Assembly: GCA_963783945.1 (NCBI GenBank)
Contig: CAWAPS010000032.1
Span: 992,001 to 1,056,000 of the forward strand
Source of the DNA: CAWAPS01 sp963783945
GTDB taxonomy: Bacteria > Actinomycetota > Acidimicrobiia > Acidimicrobiales > Palsa-688
Length of the DNA stretch: 64,000 nucleotides
Direction: 5' to 3'
Notes under the pieces: model-generated
Told to the model about the DNA's origin: nothing
The model's input: only the letters and a program-made list of their open reading frames with translations
The model's database searches: none
Shown: piece by piece, positions 45,095 to 54,403 of the stretch
How positions within the stretch are numbered: the first letter of the stretch is position 1
Layout of the letters: each line of letters begins with the position of its first letter
Translations under genes and position numbers: made by a program

Positions 45095-45955
45095 CTAAAT
45101 GGCGCCGGTAGAGGAGCCCCTGATCTCGTCGCAGGCGTGAGTGGCGGAAGGCGGGGCAGTATCGGATACAGCGGCGTCTGTCACCGACTCGGCGTCCCGT
45201 GCAGCCGACCCAGCTGTGCGGATGCGCCGAACGACGACGACAAGGACCACGATCCACCCGGTGGTCCACACCATGCTCATCACAACATCGGTCGTCCAGT
45301 GCACGCCCAGCTCGATTCTCGAGAAACCAACCAGCGCAGTCGCCAGGACGGCCAGCGCCCACGTCAGGAACCGGACGATTCGCCGATGCACCAAGAAAGT
45401 CAACAGGGCGGCGGCAGTAGCGAATACGACCACGGCGTTAGCCGTATGACCGGACGGAAAAGACCAACCATGCGCCACCACCAGTCGCACCGCTTCCGGC
45501 GGCCGCGCCCGCTCGACCACAGCCTTGGTCAAGGTAACGGCCAGCAGCTCTCCCAGCCATGCCGCCAGTACCGCCACCACCGCGAGGATCGGCAAACGAC
45601 GCTTCCACGTGCAGGCGACAACAACCGCCGACACAGCCAACGCGGCAATCCACGAGCCCGTCCAAGTCACGGCCTTCATGAGCTGGTCGAGGGCGGATGT
45701 GCGGTGGGCGACGACGAAGGTCGTGATACTCCTATCCAGGGACTCGGCGGCAGCCGAATGCTCGATCCCCTCCCCGACCATGATCAGAACCCCGGTCAGG
45801 ACTACCCACACGGAGACCAGCACGACCACCGGAGCAGCCAGGTGGCGGGCACCTCCTGCGGCAACCCGAACAGCGGCGGCATCGGCGATCTTCCAACCGC
45901 GGCGGAGGCCGTCTTTTCTGTCCCAGGATGGATCGAGAGTCAAAGCGTTGCCCAT
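45095..45955 (-). CDS. PAP2-family phosphatase
   Basis: 286 residues from ATG 45955; a GTG at 45970 with GGAG upstream is a possible start. Five to six membrane helices. Three-part PAP2 signature: KAVVERARPP (KX6RP), SFPSGHTAN (PSGH) and SRIELGVHWTTDV (SRX5HX3D). It dephosphorylates lipid phosphates such as undecaprenyl pyrophosphate or phosphatidic acid at the membrane. The tail after the last helix is Ser/Thr/Ala-rich. Confidence 0.92.
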   Translation of the reverse strand: MGNALTLDPSWDRKDGLRRGWKIADAAAVRVAAGGARHLAAPVVVLVSVWVVLTGVLIMVGEGIEHSAAAESLDRSITTFVVAHRTSALDQLMKAVTWTGSWIAALAVSAVVVACTWKRRLPILAVVAVLAAWLGELLAVTLTKAVVERARPPEAVRLVVAHGWSFPSGHTANAVVVFATAAALLTFLVHRRIVRFLTWALAVLATALVGFSRIELGVHWTTDVVMSMVWTTGWIVVLVVVVRRIRTAGSAARDAESVTDAAVSDTAPPSATHACDEIRGSSTGAI

Positions 45956-46490
45956 CCCTCCCACGCTCACAACCGGTTCTCCGAGGAGGGGAGAACCCTG
46001 ACATCTGCACGATAAGCCCGACCCGAACCCGACGGCAATGGAAGAAGTCCCTACAGTCCCTACGGTCCGATCCGATCTCCCAAAAACCGTCCTCAACAGC
46101 AACGCTCATCAGGTGGTGCCATTCGGGTAGCGCCGCCTCGCCGGAAAGCTCTATTTCCGGGACAATCCCCCGACTGCTCGAGACCGGTTTGTGTACCCCG
46201 TCGCCACCCAGGTCCCACGGTCCGGCCCACCCGGCGACCCCAGGTAAGGCGACCCTGGGCACGTTCCGCGCTAAGGCCGACCTGCCCCCGAATCCCGACC
46301 TGTATCTGGCCAAGACCTGCCCCATAGGTGCCGTTACACGGGTGATCCTGGGCCTGCTGAGCAGGGTTATCGAAGCAGATCTTGGGCCTGTTGTCGAGGG
46401 GCTAGGAGGTGGTGTCGATGACCCTGACGAGTTCGTCGTAGAGCTGGGGCCGAGCGGCTATCTGGTGATGTCGGACGTATCCGAGGGAGG
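45956..46490. other. Intergenic, no supported gene
   Basis: 535 nt between two minus-strand genes. Long open frames here are antisense or GC artefacts. Likely promoter of the PAP2 gene and 3' sequence of the prepilin peptidase. Confidence 0.45.
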
Positions 46491-47153
46491 TCAGTGGAAG
46501 CCCCAAATCGTTACAGCAGCACCAGCGGCCAGGAAGGCGCCGAGAGGTACCGACGCCCGCCGGTCTAGGCGACCGGCTCCCATTAGCGCGAGGGAAACCA
46601 AGCCAGCCAGTACGAAGCCGACGAAGAATCCGACAAGAACGGTGGCGGCTCCCCACCAGCCCAGGGAGGTGCCAACTGGTCCTGCGACGCGAGCGTCCCC
46701 GAATGCCAGTGATGAGGGGACGGCAAGATGCAGGGCAGCGAGCACGACAAAAAAGGCGACGCCTGTTACGGCGGAGGTGACGAAGTCCGACCATCGGTCT
46801 TCTAGCCCGGCAGCTAGGGCCAGCCCGGCTAGTCCGCCGGCCCAGGTGGCGTAGACGATGCGCTTTGGAAGGGCTCGCCAGTAGACGTCGGACATCGCTA
46901 AGACGCCGAGCCCAAAGGTGAAGACGAGCATGGCGGGAAGCTCCCAGTGGAGGCCGACTCGGAGCCCGGTTAGCGTGCAGGCGGCCACCGTCACGGCTGT
47001 TGGCTGCCATGAAGAGTTGGTGGCTCGGACTCGAGTTGGTGCCGAGGCGCCGGAGCTGACGGGTGGGGATGCGACCAGGGCGGCTGCGAGAGGGACGGCC
47101 GTGATGCCGACGGCGAGGCCGATGAGAGCCCCGGTTGCGCTCAGCTCGGCCAT
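46491..47153 (-). CDS. A24-type prepilin peptidase-like protein
   Basis: 220 residues, about seven membrane helices. First aspartate motif LAMSDVYWRALPKRIVY (D..xxxLP), second LAFGDARVAGPVG (GDxR). This is the core of type IV prepilin/TadV-type A24 peptidases that cleave leader peptides of pilins at the membrane. No N-methylation domain. No pilus genes lie in the window, so the substrate must be elsewhere, or the gene is an orphan. Confidence 0.82.
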   Translation of the reverse strand: MAELSATGALIGLAVGITAVPLAAALVASPPVSSGASAPTRVRATNSSWQPTAVTVAACTLTGLRVGLHWELPAMLVFTFGLGVLAMSDVYWRALPKRIVYATWAGGLAGLALAAGLEDRWSDFVTSAVTGVAFFVVLAALHLAVPSSLAFGDARVAGPVGTSLGWWGAATVLVGFFVGFVLAGLVSLALMGAGRLDRRASVPLGAFLAAGAAVTIWGFH

Positions 47154-47442
47154 GCGGATCCGGTCGAGCGAGGTGTCGAATTTTTGCGTTGCGGTTCGTC
47201 TGCCTGCCGCGTGGGTGGGCTTGGTGTCGCTCGGTGCTGCCGACCGCCCTGTCGCGGGGCAGCCGGCTCAGCCGTCGCCTGCCTGGCCTGACCGGCGCGG
47301 ATGGCGCGAGCACTCCGCTTCGGAGGTCACAATCGGACGCTACAGCAGGCCTGGGCCCGCGGCCGAGGACCTGAGCGCCGAGAGCGCCGTTGATCTGGTC
47401 CCGCTGAGGGACCAGCGAGTGGACCAGAAAGGGACCAGTTTC
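47154..47442. other. No supported gene
   Basis: About 290 nt, including a GGACCAGC/GGACCAG-rich stretch just before the propeller pseudogene. Confidence 0.4.
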
Positions 47443-47918
47443 CTCCAGAGGTCGTCCCATTCCCGAGGGGGTTTGCATTCGCGCCCGATGGTCGCACCTT
47501 CTTGGCGTCGGGTATGAGCCCCTCGGGCATCGGCGAAAACACCATCAAGGTATTCGATGCTGATGGCCATCTCCTCGTGCGGCGCTTGGTCGAAGATTCG
47601 CAGCTGAGCCCCCCTTGATCTCGCCATCGCGCCCAACGGCAACATTGTGGTGTCTTGCGAATTGCCCTTCGGCGGGCGCAACGCCATTTCGAGCGTTCGC
47701 GAGTACGACAGCACCAGCGGCCGACTCGTCAGGATCTTCAGACCCGACGGGTCGATCCTTTCCGCAACCCCAGAGGCCTGCGGTTCAGCCCAGACGGCCA
47801 TCTCTACTGTGTCGCGCGAGACGAGGTCGTGTCCTTCGATTTCGAGACGGGAGACTTCTCCGGAGCGAACGTCAACTGTTCCGACCTCTTCGGGCAGGCG
47901 CTCGAATTCTTCGGCTGA
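47443..47918 (+). pseudogene. Beta-propeller (NHL/SMP-30-like) remnant
   Basis: Coding pieces in three frames: GFAFAPDGRTFLASGMSPSG, NTIKVFDADGHLLVRRLVED, then LDLAIAPNGNIVVSCELPFG, SVREYDSTSGRLVRIFRPDG and RNPRGLRFSPDGHLYCVARD, EVVSFDFETGDF, stop at 47918. The repeated PDG/PNG blades are typical of six-bladed propellers. The 5' part is missing and two 1-nt shifts (one in a C6 run near 47612) break the rest. Confidence 0.7.
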
Positions 47919-48347
47919 TCGTCAGCCCCGGTCACCATCGATATAGCAGCCCGACGCCCCGGAGGTCAGATGCGCCCAGAGCCGGCGATAGAGGACGCTA
48001 GCGGTCCGCGATTGTGGGATGGCCGACGGCGACATATTGGGCGAGTCTTTGGGGATCGCCGTCGACGGCTCGACCGAGCGCAGCACGGTCGATCTGCATT
48101 CTGGCGGGCGCGGCGGGGGTCGCTGCCGACAGCGTTCCAGGTCGGTCAATCTGGTTGCGTCGCTTTCGGACGGCGTAGGCCGATGGGGAGCCCGGGGTGC
48201 TTGGTCCGGGTGATGGCGCTGTGCCAGGTGCCTGTGGTGGCGGTGCGGATGGCGACAGTGCCGTGGAGCTCGCGGATCGGCGCCCCCGACCGCAGGGTGC
48301 GAGCCGCTAAGCGCCCTGCCGTGGCGAGCTCGGCGTAGGATTCCGGG
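47919..48347. other. Unclear stretch with a repeat
   Basis: Contains the 18-bp repeat copy at 47980-47997. A plus frame 48019-48213 (ADGDILGESLGIAVDG) and a minus-strand frame (about 48170-48335, AELATAGRLAARTLRSGAPI) both look partly coding; neither can be assigned. Confidence 0.35.
47980..47997 (+). repeat. 18-bp repeat AGCCGGCGATAGAGGACG
   Basis: Identical to 39726-39743; 62 nt after the propeller stop. Confidence 0.7.
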
Positions 48348-49602
48348 ATGATCCGGCCCGGCCTGGGGGGTTCTGTTTCCGACCGGCTGGCGGCTGCGGA
48401 GACCGCAGCTTTTATCGGTCGGGTCGAGGAGCGTGCGCGCCTGAGCGCATTCCTGTCGTCGGATGGACCGGCGGTGTTCGGTGCACGGACCGGGCGGGAT
48501 CGGCAAGACCACTCTGGTTACTGGGACGCTGGCGGCGCTGCCGCCGAACTGGGTCTGCCTCGATGGGCGCCGGGTGGAGCCGACGGTGCCGGGAGCGCTC
48601 GCCGCGCTCGGTGCCGCTCTGGGAGGACCTGCGCCGCCGTCGGTCACCGCGGCCGCCGAGCAGGTCGCCGCCGCTGGTGTTGAGGTCTTGGTGTTCGACA
48701 GCTTCGAGCGGCTCAACCTGCTCGACGGCTGGATGCGCAACGAGCTGATCAGCGCGCTTCCTGCCGCTGTCACTACGCTGCTGGTCGGACGCCGCGGGCC
48801 GAACGTGGCCTGGCGCACGGCGCCGGGATGACGGGCCCTGCTCGGCGAGCTGGTGGTCGGGCCGCTGACCGCCCGGGACGTCGACCGGCTCCTGGCCGCT
48901 CACGGGATCGGGGGCGGCGACGCGGTGCGGATCCGCACTTTCGCCCGGGGACATCCGCTCGCTGTCGTCGTCGCCGGCGAGGCCCTGGCCCGCCGGCCCG
49001 GCCTGCCGCTCGGGTCCGGTGCACCGGCGGAGGTGGTGGAGGAGTTGTTCGCGGTGATCCTCGACGATCTCGGGCCGCGCGAGCGGTCCGTCGTCGAGGG
49101 GGCGTCGGTCCTGCGCCGGGTGACGCTGCCCCTGCTCGCCGCGGTGGTCGACGAGCCGGATGTCGAGCAGGCGTGGCGGATCCTGCGCGGGTTGCCGTTC
49201 ACGGTGACCACCGCCGCCGGTGTGGAGTTCTCCGGGCTGGCGGCCCCGGTACTCCTGGAGGCCTTGGAGTTGCGCGACCCGGCCCGGGTCCGGGCGCTCA
49301 GGGTGCACGCGGCCCGTGCCATCCTCGATTCCCCGGCCTACGGTCCGGATTGGGAGACCACCGCCGACCTGCTGCACCTGGTGCAGAATCCGCTGATCCG
49401 TAACGCGTATGCACCGCCGGGGATGCTGCAGCACCCAGCCGAACAGGCCCGCAGCGAGGATCACGACCAGATCATCGCCATCGCCCGGCGGTTCGCCGGG
49501 GAGGAGTCGGCCCCGGCTGGCGGGACGCGGCATCGAGGAAGCTCGCGTCCCGGGCACTTCCACGATGGACTGGCACGTCGCACCCTCGTTGGGTGCTCTT
49601 AA
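48348..49602 (+). pseudogene. AAA/NB-ATPase regulator-like gene, broken
   Basis: First frame: AAAETAAFIGRVEERARLSA FLSSDG. After a shift near 48475 the P-loop frame gives VHGPGGIGKTTLVTGTLAAL (Walker A), then VEVLVFDSFERLNLLDGWMR and LPAAVTTLLVGRRGP. An in-frame TGA at 48829 replaces an expected Trp codon, and the same frame goes on as ALLGELVVGPLTARDVDRLL, RTFARGHPLAVVVAGEALAR and VEELFAVILDDLGPRERSVV. The end is truncated. This is the N-terminal ATPase of MalT/LuxR- or AfsR-like signalling proteins. Confidence 0.7.
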
Positions 49603-49703
49603 TGTGAGCTCGGCCGCGCGACGCGTACTTTCGGCCCTTCCCAGCAGCCTCGCTTCGAGCATCGGCTGGGAACCTGAAGGGTCGGACGAGGAGAGGTAAT
49701 GGC

Positions 49704-51416
49704 ATGAGCGACCGAGAGAGAAGCCAAGCGAGTGTGGAGCAGGCGAACGCCGAGACGGCAGCCCCGGCAAGGCCGGAAATCCCGGGGGGATATCCGGAAC
49801 TCACCGCGTCGCAGCTAGACCTGATCCGCGAGCGTTCCACGGAGACGGTCGTCGACCCGGGCGCGTTCCTGGGCAAGGCCGGGGATGTCGACTACGACTT
49901 CATTCTGGTCGAGGCCGGCGACGTGGAAGTCGTGAGGTTCGCGGCCTTCGGGCTGCCGGAGCAGGTTATAGCGATCTTCGGCCCAGGCTCGTTCCTGGGC
50001 GAGCTAGACATGCTGACCGGGCAGGCTGCCATGTTTTCGGCGCGTATGCCCAGCGGCGGCGTGATCCAACGGATGCCACGTCCGGTCTTCCGGCAGTTCA
50101 TGTCCGACGCCCCGGAGCTTTCCGACGTCATTCTCAGGGCATTCATGGCACGGCGCGAGTTCCTGCGCACGAGCGAAGCGGCGCGCAGTTTCCAGATTGT
50201 CGGCAGCGCGCGGTCGGCCGAGACGCTGGAGCTCCGCAACTGGGCCACGCGTCTAAACGTGGTGCATAGCTGGCTTGACGTCGAAACCGATGATGGGCAA
50301 GGGACCCTCGAGTCTCTCGGGCTCGACGTCACAGACCTCCCGGTCGTGATCACTCCGACCGGGATCCTCCGCAATGCGACCCCGAGCGTGCTGGCGCACC
50401 AGCTCGGGCTCGCGTACCGCGCTGTACCAGGGAAGGTGTACGACCTTGTTGTCATCGGTGCTGGGCCCGCGGGACTGGCGACCGCCGTCTACGGCGCCTC
50501 TGAAGGCCTGGACACGCTGGTGCTGGAAGGGGTTGCCGTAGGCGGGCAGGCGGCCGCGAGCGCACGTATCGAGAACTACCTCGGCTTCCCGTCCGGCCTC
50601 GCCGGCGCGGACCTGACGGCCAAGGCGCTGGTGCAGGCCCAAAAGTTCGGGGCCGAGATAAAGAGTCCGGTCGAGGTGACGTCGCTGCGGATGGCGGACG
50701 ACCTTGTGGTGACCCTGTCGGACGGGAGCGAGGTCTCGGCCCGCTCGATCGTGATCGCGAGCGGTGCCCACTACCGGAAACTGGGCCTCGATCGGTGGGC
50801 GGACTTCGAGGGCAACGGTATCTACTACGCGGCAACCGAGATTGAGGCCCGTGCGTGTGGGATTCACGGCCCTCAGGTGGCTGTGATCGGCGGGGCCAAC
50901 TCCGCCGGGCAGGCGGCCCTGTTTCTTGCGAGTCGCGGGTTGCGGGTCCGGCTCGTCGTGCGCGCCGACGATCTGGGAATCGGGATGTCGAGCTATCTCG
51001 CGACCCGCATCCTCGTCGACGGTCGTATCGAGTTGCACTTAGGCACCGAAGTCGTCGGAGTCGACGGTGGTGACCATCTGGAGTCAATCGTGCTCGCGAG
51101 CAAGACCGGAGGAGCTCGGGAGACCGTGCCCTGCACGGGACTCTTCTGCTTCATCGGCGCCGTGCCCGCGACGTCTTGGCTCGGGGGCATCCTGCTTGAC
51201 CGAAGCGGCTTCATCCTCACCGACACCGATCTACCCGAGACGCAACCTCGCGACTCGTTCGGGCTACTCGGCCGACAGCCTCTGGCCTTCGAGACCAGCA
51301 TGCCAGGACTCTTCGCCGCCGGCGATGTGCGTCACGGCTCGATGAAACGGATCGCAGCTGCCGTGGGTGAAGGTTCGAGCGCGATCCGCTCCGTCCATCG
51401 GGCGATCGGCAAGTAG
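49704..51416 (+). CDS. cNMP-binding/thioredoxin-reductase-like flavoprotein
   Basis: 570 residues. A cyclic-nucleotide-binding-like domain (about 30-165) contains FLGELDMLTGQAAMFSARMP. A linker (about 170-240) resembles a thioredoxin-like segment. A TrxR-type two-domain flavoprotein follows: FAD fold VVIGAGPAGLATAVYG (about 251), GGQAAASARIENYLGFP, NADPH fold VAVIGGANSAGQAALFLA (about 393), and FAD end MPGLFAAGDVRHGSMKRIA. The redox CxxC of TrxR is absent: the place reads YYAATEIEARACG. So it is probably a TrxR-like oxidoreductase of other function, perhaps regulated by a nucleotide. GAGGAGAGG lies upstream. Confidence 0.92.
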   Translation: MSDRERSQASVEQANAETAAPARPEIPGGYPELTASQLDLIRERSTETVVDPGAFLGKAGDVDYDFILVEAGDVEVVRFAAFGLPEQVIAIFGPGSFLGELDMLTGQAAMFSARMPSGGVIQRMPRPVFRQFMSDAPELSDVILRAFMARREFLRTSEAARSFQIVGSARSAETLELRNWATRLNVVHSWLDVETDDGQGTLESLGLDVTDLPVVITPTGILRNATPSVLAHQLGLAYRAVPGKVYDLVVIGAGPAGLATAVYGASEGLDTLVLEGVAVGGQAAASARIENYLGFPSGLAGADLTAKALVQAQKFGAEIKSPVEVTSLRMADDLVVTLSDGSEVSARSIVIASGAHYRKLGLDRWADFEGNGIYYAATEIEARACGIHGPQVAVIGGANSAGQAALFLASRGLRVRLVVRADDLGIGMSSYLATRILVDGRIELHLGTEVVGVDGGDHLESIVLASKTGGARETVPCTGLFCFIGAVPATSWLGGILLDRSGFILTDTDLPETQPRDSFGLLGRQPLAFETSMPGLFAAGDVRHGSMKRIAAAVGEGSSAIRSVHRAIGK

Positions 51417-52613
51417 CGACAGATGGCAACCTCCTCATACGGCGACAACTAAGCGGTGTTGCCCGGACATGGGTAGATCCAACCGCGAGTCTCGTAGCTG
51501 AACTCGGAATCCTCGCCTTGATCGCCCACGGTCCGCTGGTCCGACCCAGCCAACCAACAGGACTTGCAGCGCTCGCCCGTCAATCACTTAACGAACTGCA
51601 AACGGCAAGCTCCACACTCAGCTCATGAGTAGGTGGCGCTCGAGTTCCACACTCGGGCCAACCTCTAGGTCGCTCGGCCTCCACTCTGCAGCCGCCTAAG
51701 CGCTGCACTACTCACGTCTGTACTGTCGTCCCCGAGGGCGGAGAAACTTGAACGCTCCGGGGAAGTCCCGGCGCAGGATATTGCTGATCTGCTCCCGGTC
51801 CCGCTTCTTCCCCGGCCGGGATGTAATCCCTTAAGCTGGACTTGCGTACCCGGGACCCAACCGCCGAGGTCCGCCGGTCACCGACACGGGAGCGGCCGTG
51901 GTAAGGGCGTCCGGTCCGCGAGAACGGCGGGACATTCATATCCTGCCGGATCCGGACCGCAACGTATGGTGTTATCTCCTGACGCCTACCGAACGGGGCC
52001 ATAACAAGGCAAGGCCATACGGGGGCCCGTGCCAACTTGCGGGGCCCCCAGACGAAGATTCTGAACAGCAACAACTTGAATAATCCCAGCAAGAGGGCCA
52101 CATGGACTTACCGCCGCTAACCGCTCATGACCCCTAAATTCCGATCGTTCGCGCGCGGATCGCGCTCGACGCTTGACTCCCATCAAATAACTCCGGGTCT
52201 CTTGCGGTGAGACATTGCGGATGAAGCGAGGCGGTCAAGCTGTCTTCGTCACGCCTCGACCAGGACGAAAGTCTCATCCATCCCGCCCGCCCGTCGCCGG
52301 GTCACCCGAAGCTCGCCGGTCCGTTTCCCGCCACATGACACGGATGTGACACAGAATCCCGGCGCGGAGGCAACAGCAGCTAGACGGCTTTCGGAATTCC
52401 GCACGGGTGCGATTTGGAGTTCCAGGTTGGTCAAGGGAAGGCCGCAGGCCTAACAAGGACACGGAGCGTAGCGAAGTCCCGCAGTGACCCTTGACGCATC
52501 GGGCTCCCATCCGAAGGACCACACTCGGAAAGGTCGGCCTCTCGGGCCGGCCTGGAAGCTCAACCGGTTTCCTCGGGAAACGTCCTTATTCGGAACTAGA
52601 ACCACTCCGTTGG
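51417..52613. other. 1.2-kb region without a supported gene
   Basis: Frames on both strands are short. A minus-strand tail (51713-51850) reads KRDREQISNILRRDFPGAFKFLRP, split by spacing, and could be the end of a decayed gene. Nothing else recognised. Confidence 0.4.
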
Positions 52614-53243
52614 CTAGATGGCCCTCGAGCAATACCAGGCGACAATGCTGCGGTACGGGTGATACGGCTCGCCCAGAGCGTCAAGCTGTTTTGGTGTCGG
52701 TAACGGGATATCCCATGCAAAGGCAAACCCCCTCCGAACCGCAAAATCGCCGGTCGGCCACACATCGAGACGCCGAAGCTGGAACATTAGGAACATATCC
52801 GCGGACCACTTTCCGATGCCGCGAACCGTGGTTAGTTCCGCGATTACCTTTTCGTCGCTCTCTCGTGCCAGACGTCGAGGGTCTAGGACGACCGTCCCAT
52901 CCACCACCTTGGCTGACAAGTCCTGGAGTGACAGAACCTTGTTGCCCGAAAGCCCTGCCGCCCGAAGCTGGTCGTACGGCGTGGCAAGAATACGTTCGGG
53001 CGTGACCTCTCCGTCCAGGGCATTGATCAGGCGTCCGTGGATTGCCCTCGCAGCGGCACCGGCCAGCTGTTGATAGGTCACAGAGCGCACCAACGCCGCG
53101 AAATGAGAGTCGACCGGACGTGGCAACAGCGGTGGCCCCACCCTCTCGACCAGCCGGGCGATGACCGGGTCTCGCTTAGCGAGGAAGTTCGCCGCATCCT
53201 CGAGACTCTGCTTGCTAGCACCCAAAGCGGAAGGGGTCCTCAT
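52614..53243 (-). CDS. AlkA-like DNA-3-methyladenine glycosylase
   Basis: 209 residues from ATG 53243. HhH-GPD fold: VRSVTYQQLAGAAARAIHGR, AAGLSGNKVLSLQDLSAKV, helix-hairpin-helix LTTVRGIGKWSADMFLMF and the catalytic Asp in WPTGDFAVRRG (about residue 166). Lacks the AlkA N-terminal TATA-like domain, as do many actinobacterial AlkA2 forms. It removes alkylated purines in base-excision repair. Its start codon overlaps the end of the F420-reductase remnant. Confidence 0.9.
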   Translation of the reverse strand: MRTPSALGASKQSLEDAANFLAKRDPVIARLVERVGPPLLPRPVDSHFAALVRSVTYQQLAGAAARAIHGRLINALDGEVTPERILATPYDQLRAAGLSGNKVLSLQDLSAKVVDGTVVLDPRRLARESDEKVIAELTTVRGIGKWSADMFLMFQLRRLDVWPTGDFAVRRGFAFAWDIPLPTPKQLDALGEPYHPYRSIVAWYCSRAI

Positions 53244-53511
53244 CCCAGCCCCTGCGACTCGGATGTCCTGGCCGCACCCCAGGCAAGTCGGGGAAGGCCT
53301 TGACCGGCACCGTGACCACGACGATGTCACCGGCCGCCGCGGCCTCCCTGCTCGTCGCCGCGGACGCCCGCGGTCCCAGTTCCGCAGCCAAGTCGGCGAG
53401 GGTTTCGGGACCGCGCGAATTACTGAGCACCACCTGGTGCCCGGCCTCGATAGCGAGCCGCGCGAGGGCTCTGCCGATCTGTCCGCTTCCGATGAATCCC
53501 ACAGTTTTCAA
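53215..53511 (-). pseudogene. F420-dependent NADP reductase-like remnant
   Basis: Starts MKTVGFIGSGQIGRALARLA, then VVLSNSRGPETLADLAAELG and GDIVVVTVPVKAFPDLP: the first half of an NADPH-F420-reductase/NAD-binding protein. After about 75 residues it reads unrelated sequence into the AlkA start. About two thirds of the normal protein is missing. A third, older relative of the two intact copies upstream. Confidence 0.75.
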
Positions 53512-53570
53512 TTGTCAGCTTCCTTTCAGAAAGAAATGTCCTTTGCTGGATGTGATTCGGGTCCATGCCA

Positions 53571-54281
53571 TCAGCTGGCGGGGAGTGACAGGGCGGACAA
53601 AATGGTGGTGCGGGGATCTCCACCAGCGGGAGGCGTAAATGGGCGGGGGCGGGTGCGCTCAGCCGAGAGGTCGACGCCGAGGGCGATGTTGAACCCCGCG
53701 CCGTGGCCGGCCAGGCCCATCATCAGCAGGCCCGCCCCCTCCAGCCAGTGCGCCATCTCCAGGCTGCCGACATCCAACGGGCGCAGCCCGAGACTCTCGA
53801 TGAACGCCGACACGCTCACCTTGGCCTGCGCGTCGTCGCCGGCGAAGAGCACGTCCAGCGGGCGGCCCAGGGCCAGGACGTGGGCGAAGACGGTGTTGAA
53901 TGCCTTCACGACGTGCGCGCTTGCCGGGACGGCTTTGGCGATCTCCTGCGCGCCGGAAGAGCCGTCAGGGGTGACCAGCTCGGTGTCGTCGGCGGCGGTG
54001 AAGGTGTTGGAGATGTCGATGACGACTTTGCTGGCTAGCGCGTCCCCGTACTGAGCGACGACCGGCACGGCGCTGGCGTAGGGCACGGCGAGGACGACGA
54101 TGTCGCCGGCCGGGGCGGTGCCGAATGTCCCGGCCGTGGCCCCGCCGCCGAGCTCGTCGGCCAGGTCCTTGGTCTTAGCCGCGTCACGGCCGATGACCTC
54201 GACGGCGTTGCCGCCCTCGATCGCGCGAGTGCCTATGGCGCGGCCGTAGGTCCCGAGGCCGATGATGCTGATGGTGCTCAT
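53571..54281 (-). CDS. NADPH:F420 oxidoreductase-like protein, copy 1
   Basis: 236 residues. Rossmann start ISIIGLGTYGRAIGTRAI, then VEVIGRDAAKTKDLADELGG, GDIVVLAVPYASAVP and VVIDISNTFTAADDTELVTP; SAHVVKAFNTVFAHVLALGR. Such proteins transfer hydride between NADP and F420 or are reductases of that fold. The last about 27 residues differ from copy 2 because of a short insertion and a later stop. Lies in a minus-strand redox operon with the epimerase fusion. Confidence 0.88.
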   Translation of the reverse strand: MSTISIIGLGTYGRAIGTRAIEGGNAVEVIGRDAAKTKDLADELGGGATAGTFGTAPAGDIVVLAVPYASAVPVVAQYGDALASKVVIDISNTFTAADDTELVTPDGSSGAQEIAKAVPASAHVVKAFNTVFAHVLALGRPLDVLFAGDDAQAKVSVSAFIESLGLRPLDVGSLEMAHWLEGAGLLMMGLAGHGAGFNIALGVDLSAERTRPRPFTPPAGGDPRTTILSALSLPAS

Positions 54282-54288
54282 GATGTGT
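53651..54288 (-). repeat. Long direct repeat, copy 1 (638 bp)
   Basis: About 99% identical to 55789-56427. The only clear differences are a few substitutions, such as GTGCGCGC/GTGCACGC, and a small indel near the gene end. Homology extends further with a roughly 36-bp insertion. Confidence 0.9.
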
Positions 54289-54403
54289 ACCTACTTTCTA
54301 TAGGTTTGGGAGGTAGGACCGAGAGTCGACAACGCGCGAGATGACGCGGCCACAAAGCCGCAACAACCATGCTGGAGGCCACGCGGGCGACAAAGGGGCT
54401 TCG

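Noticed and set aside
48412..49770. Long minus-strand open frame over the ATPase pseudogene
   Set aside because: Opposite strand carries recognisable Walker A and helical blocks; the minus frame is low-complexity.
51712..52101. Minus-strand ORF with a hydrophobic start
   Set aside because: No ribosome site; the second half reads in another frame; no family.
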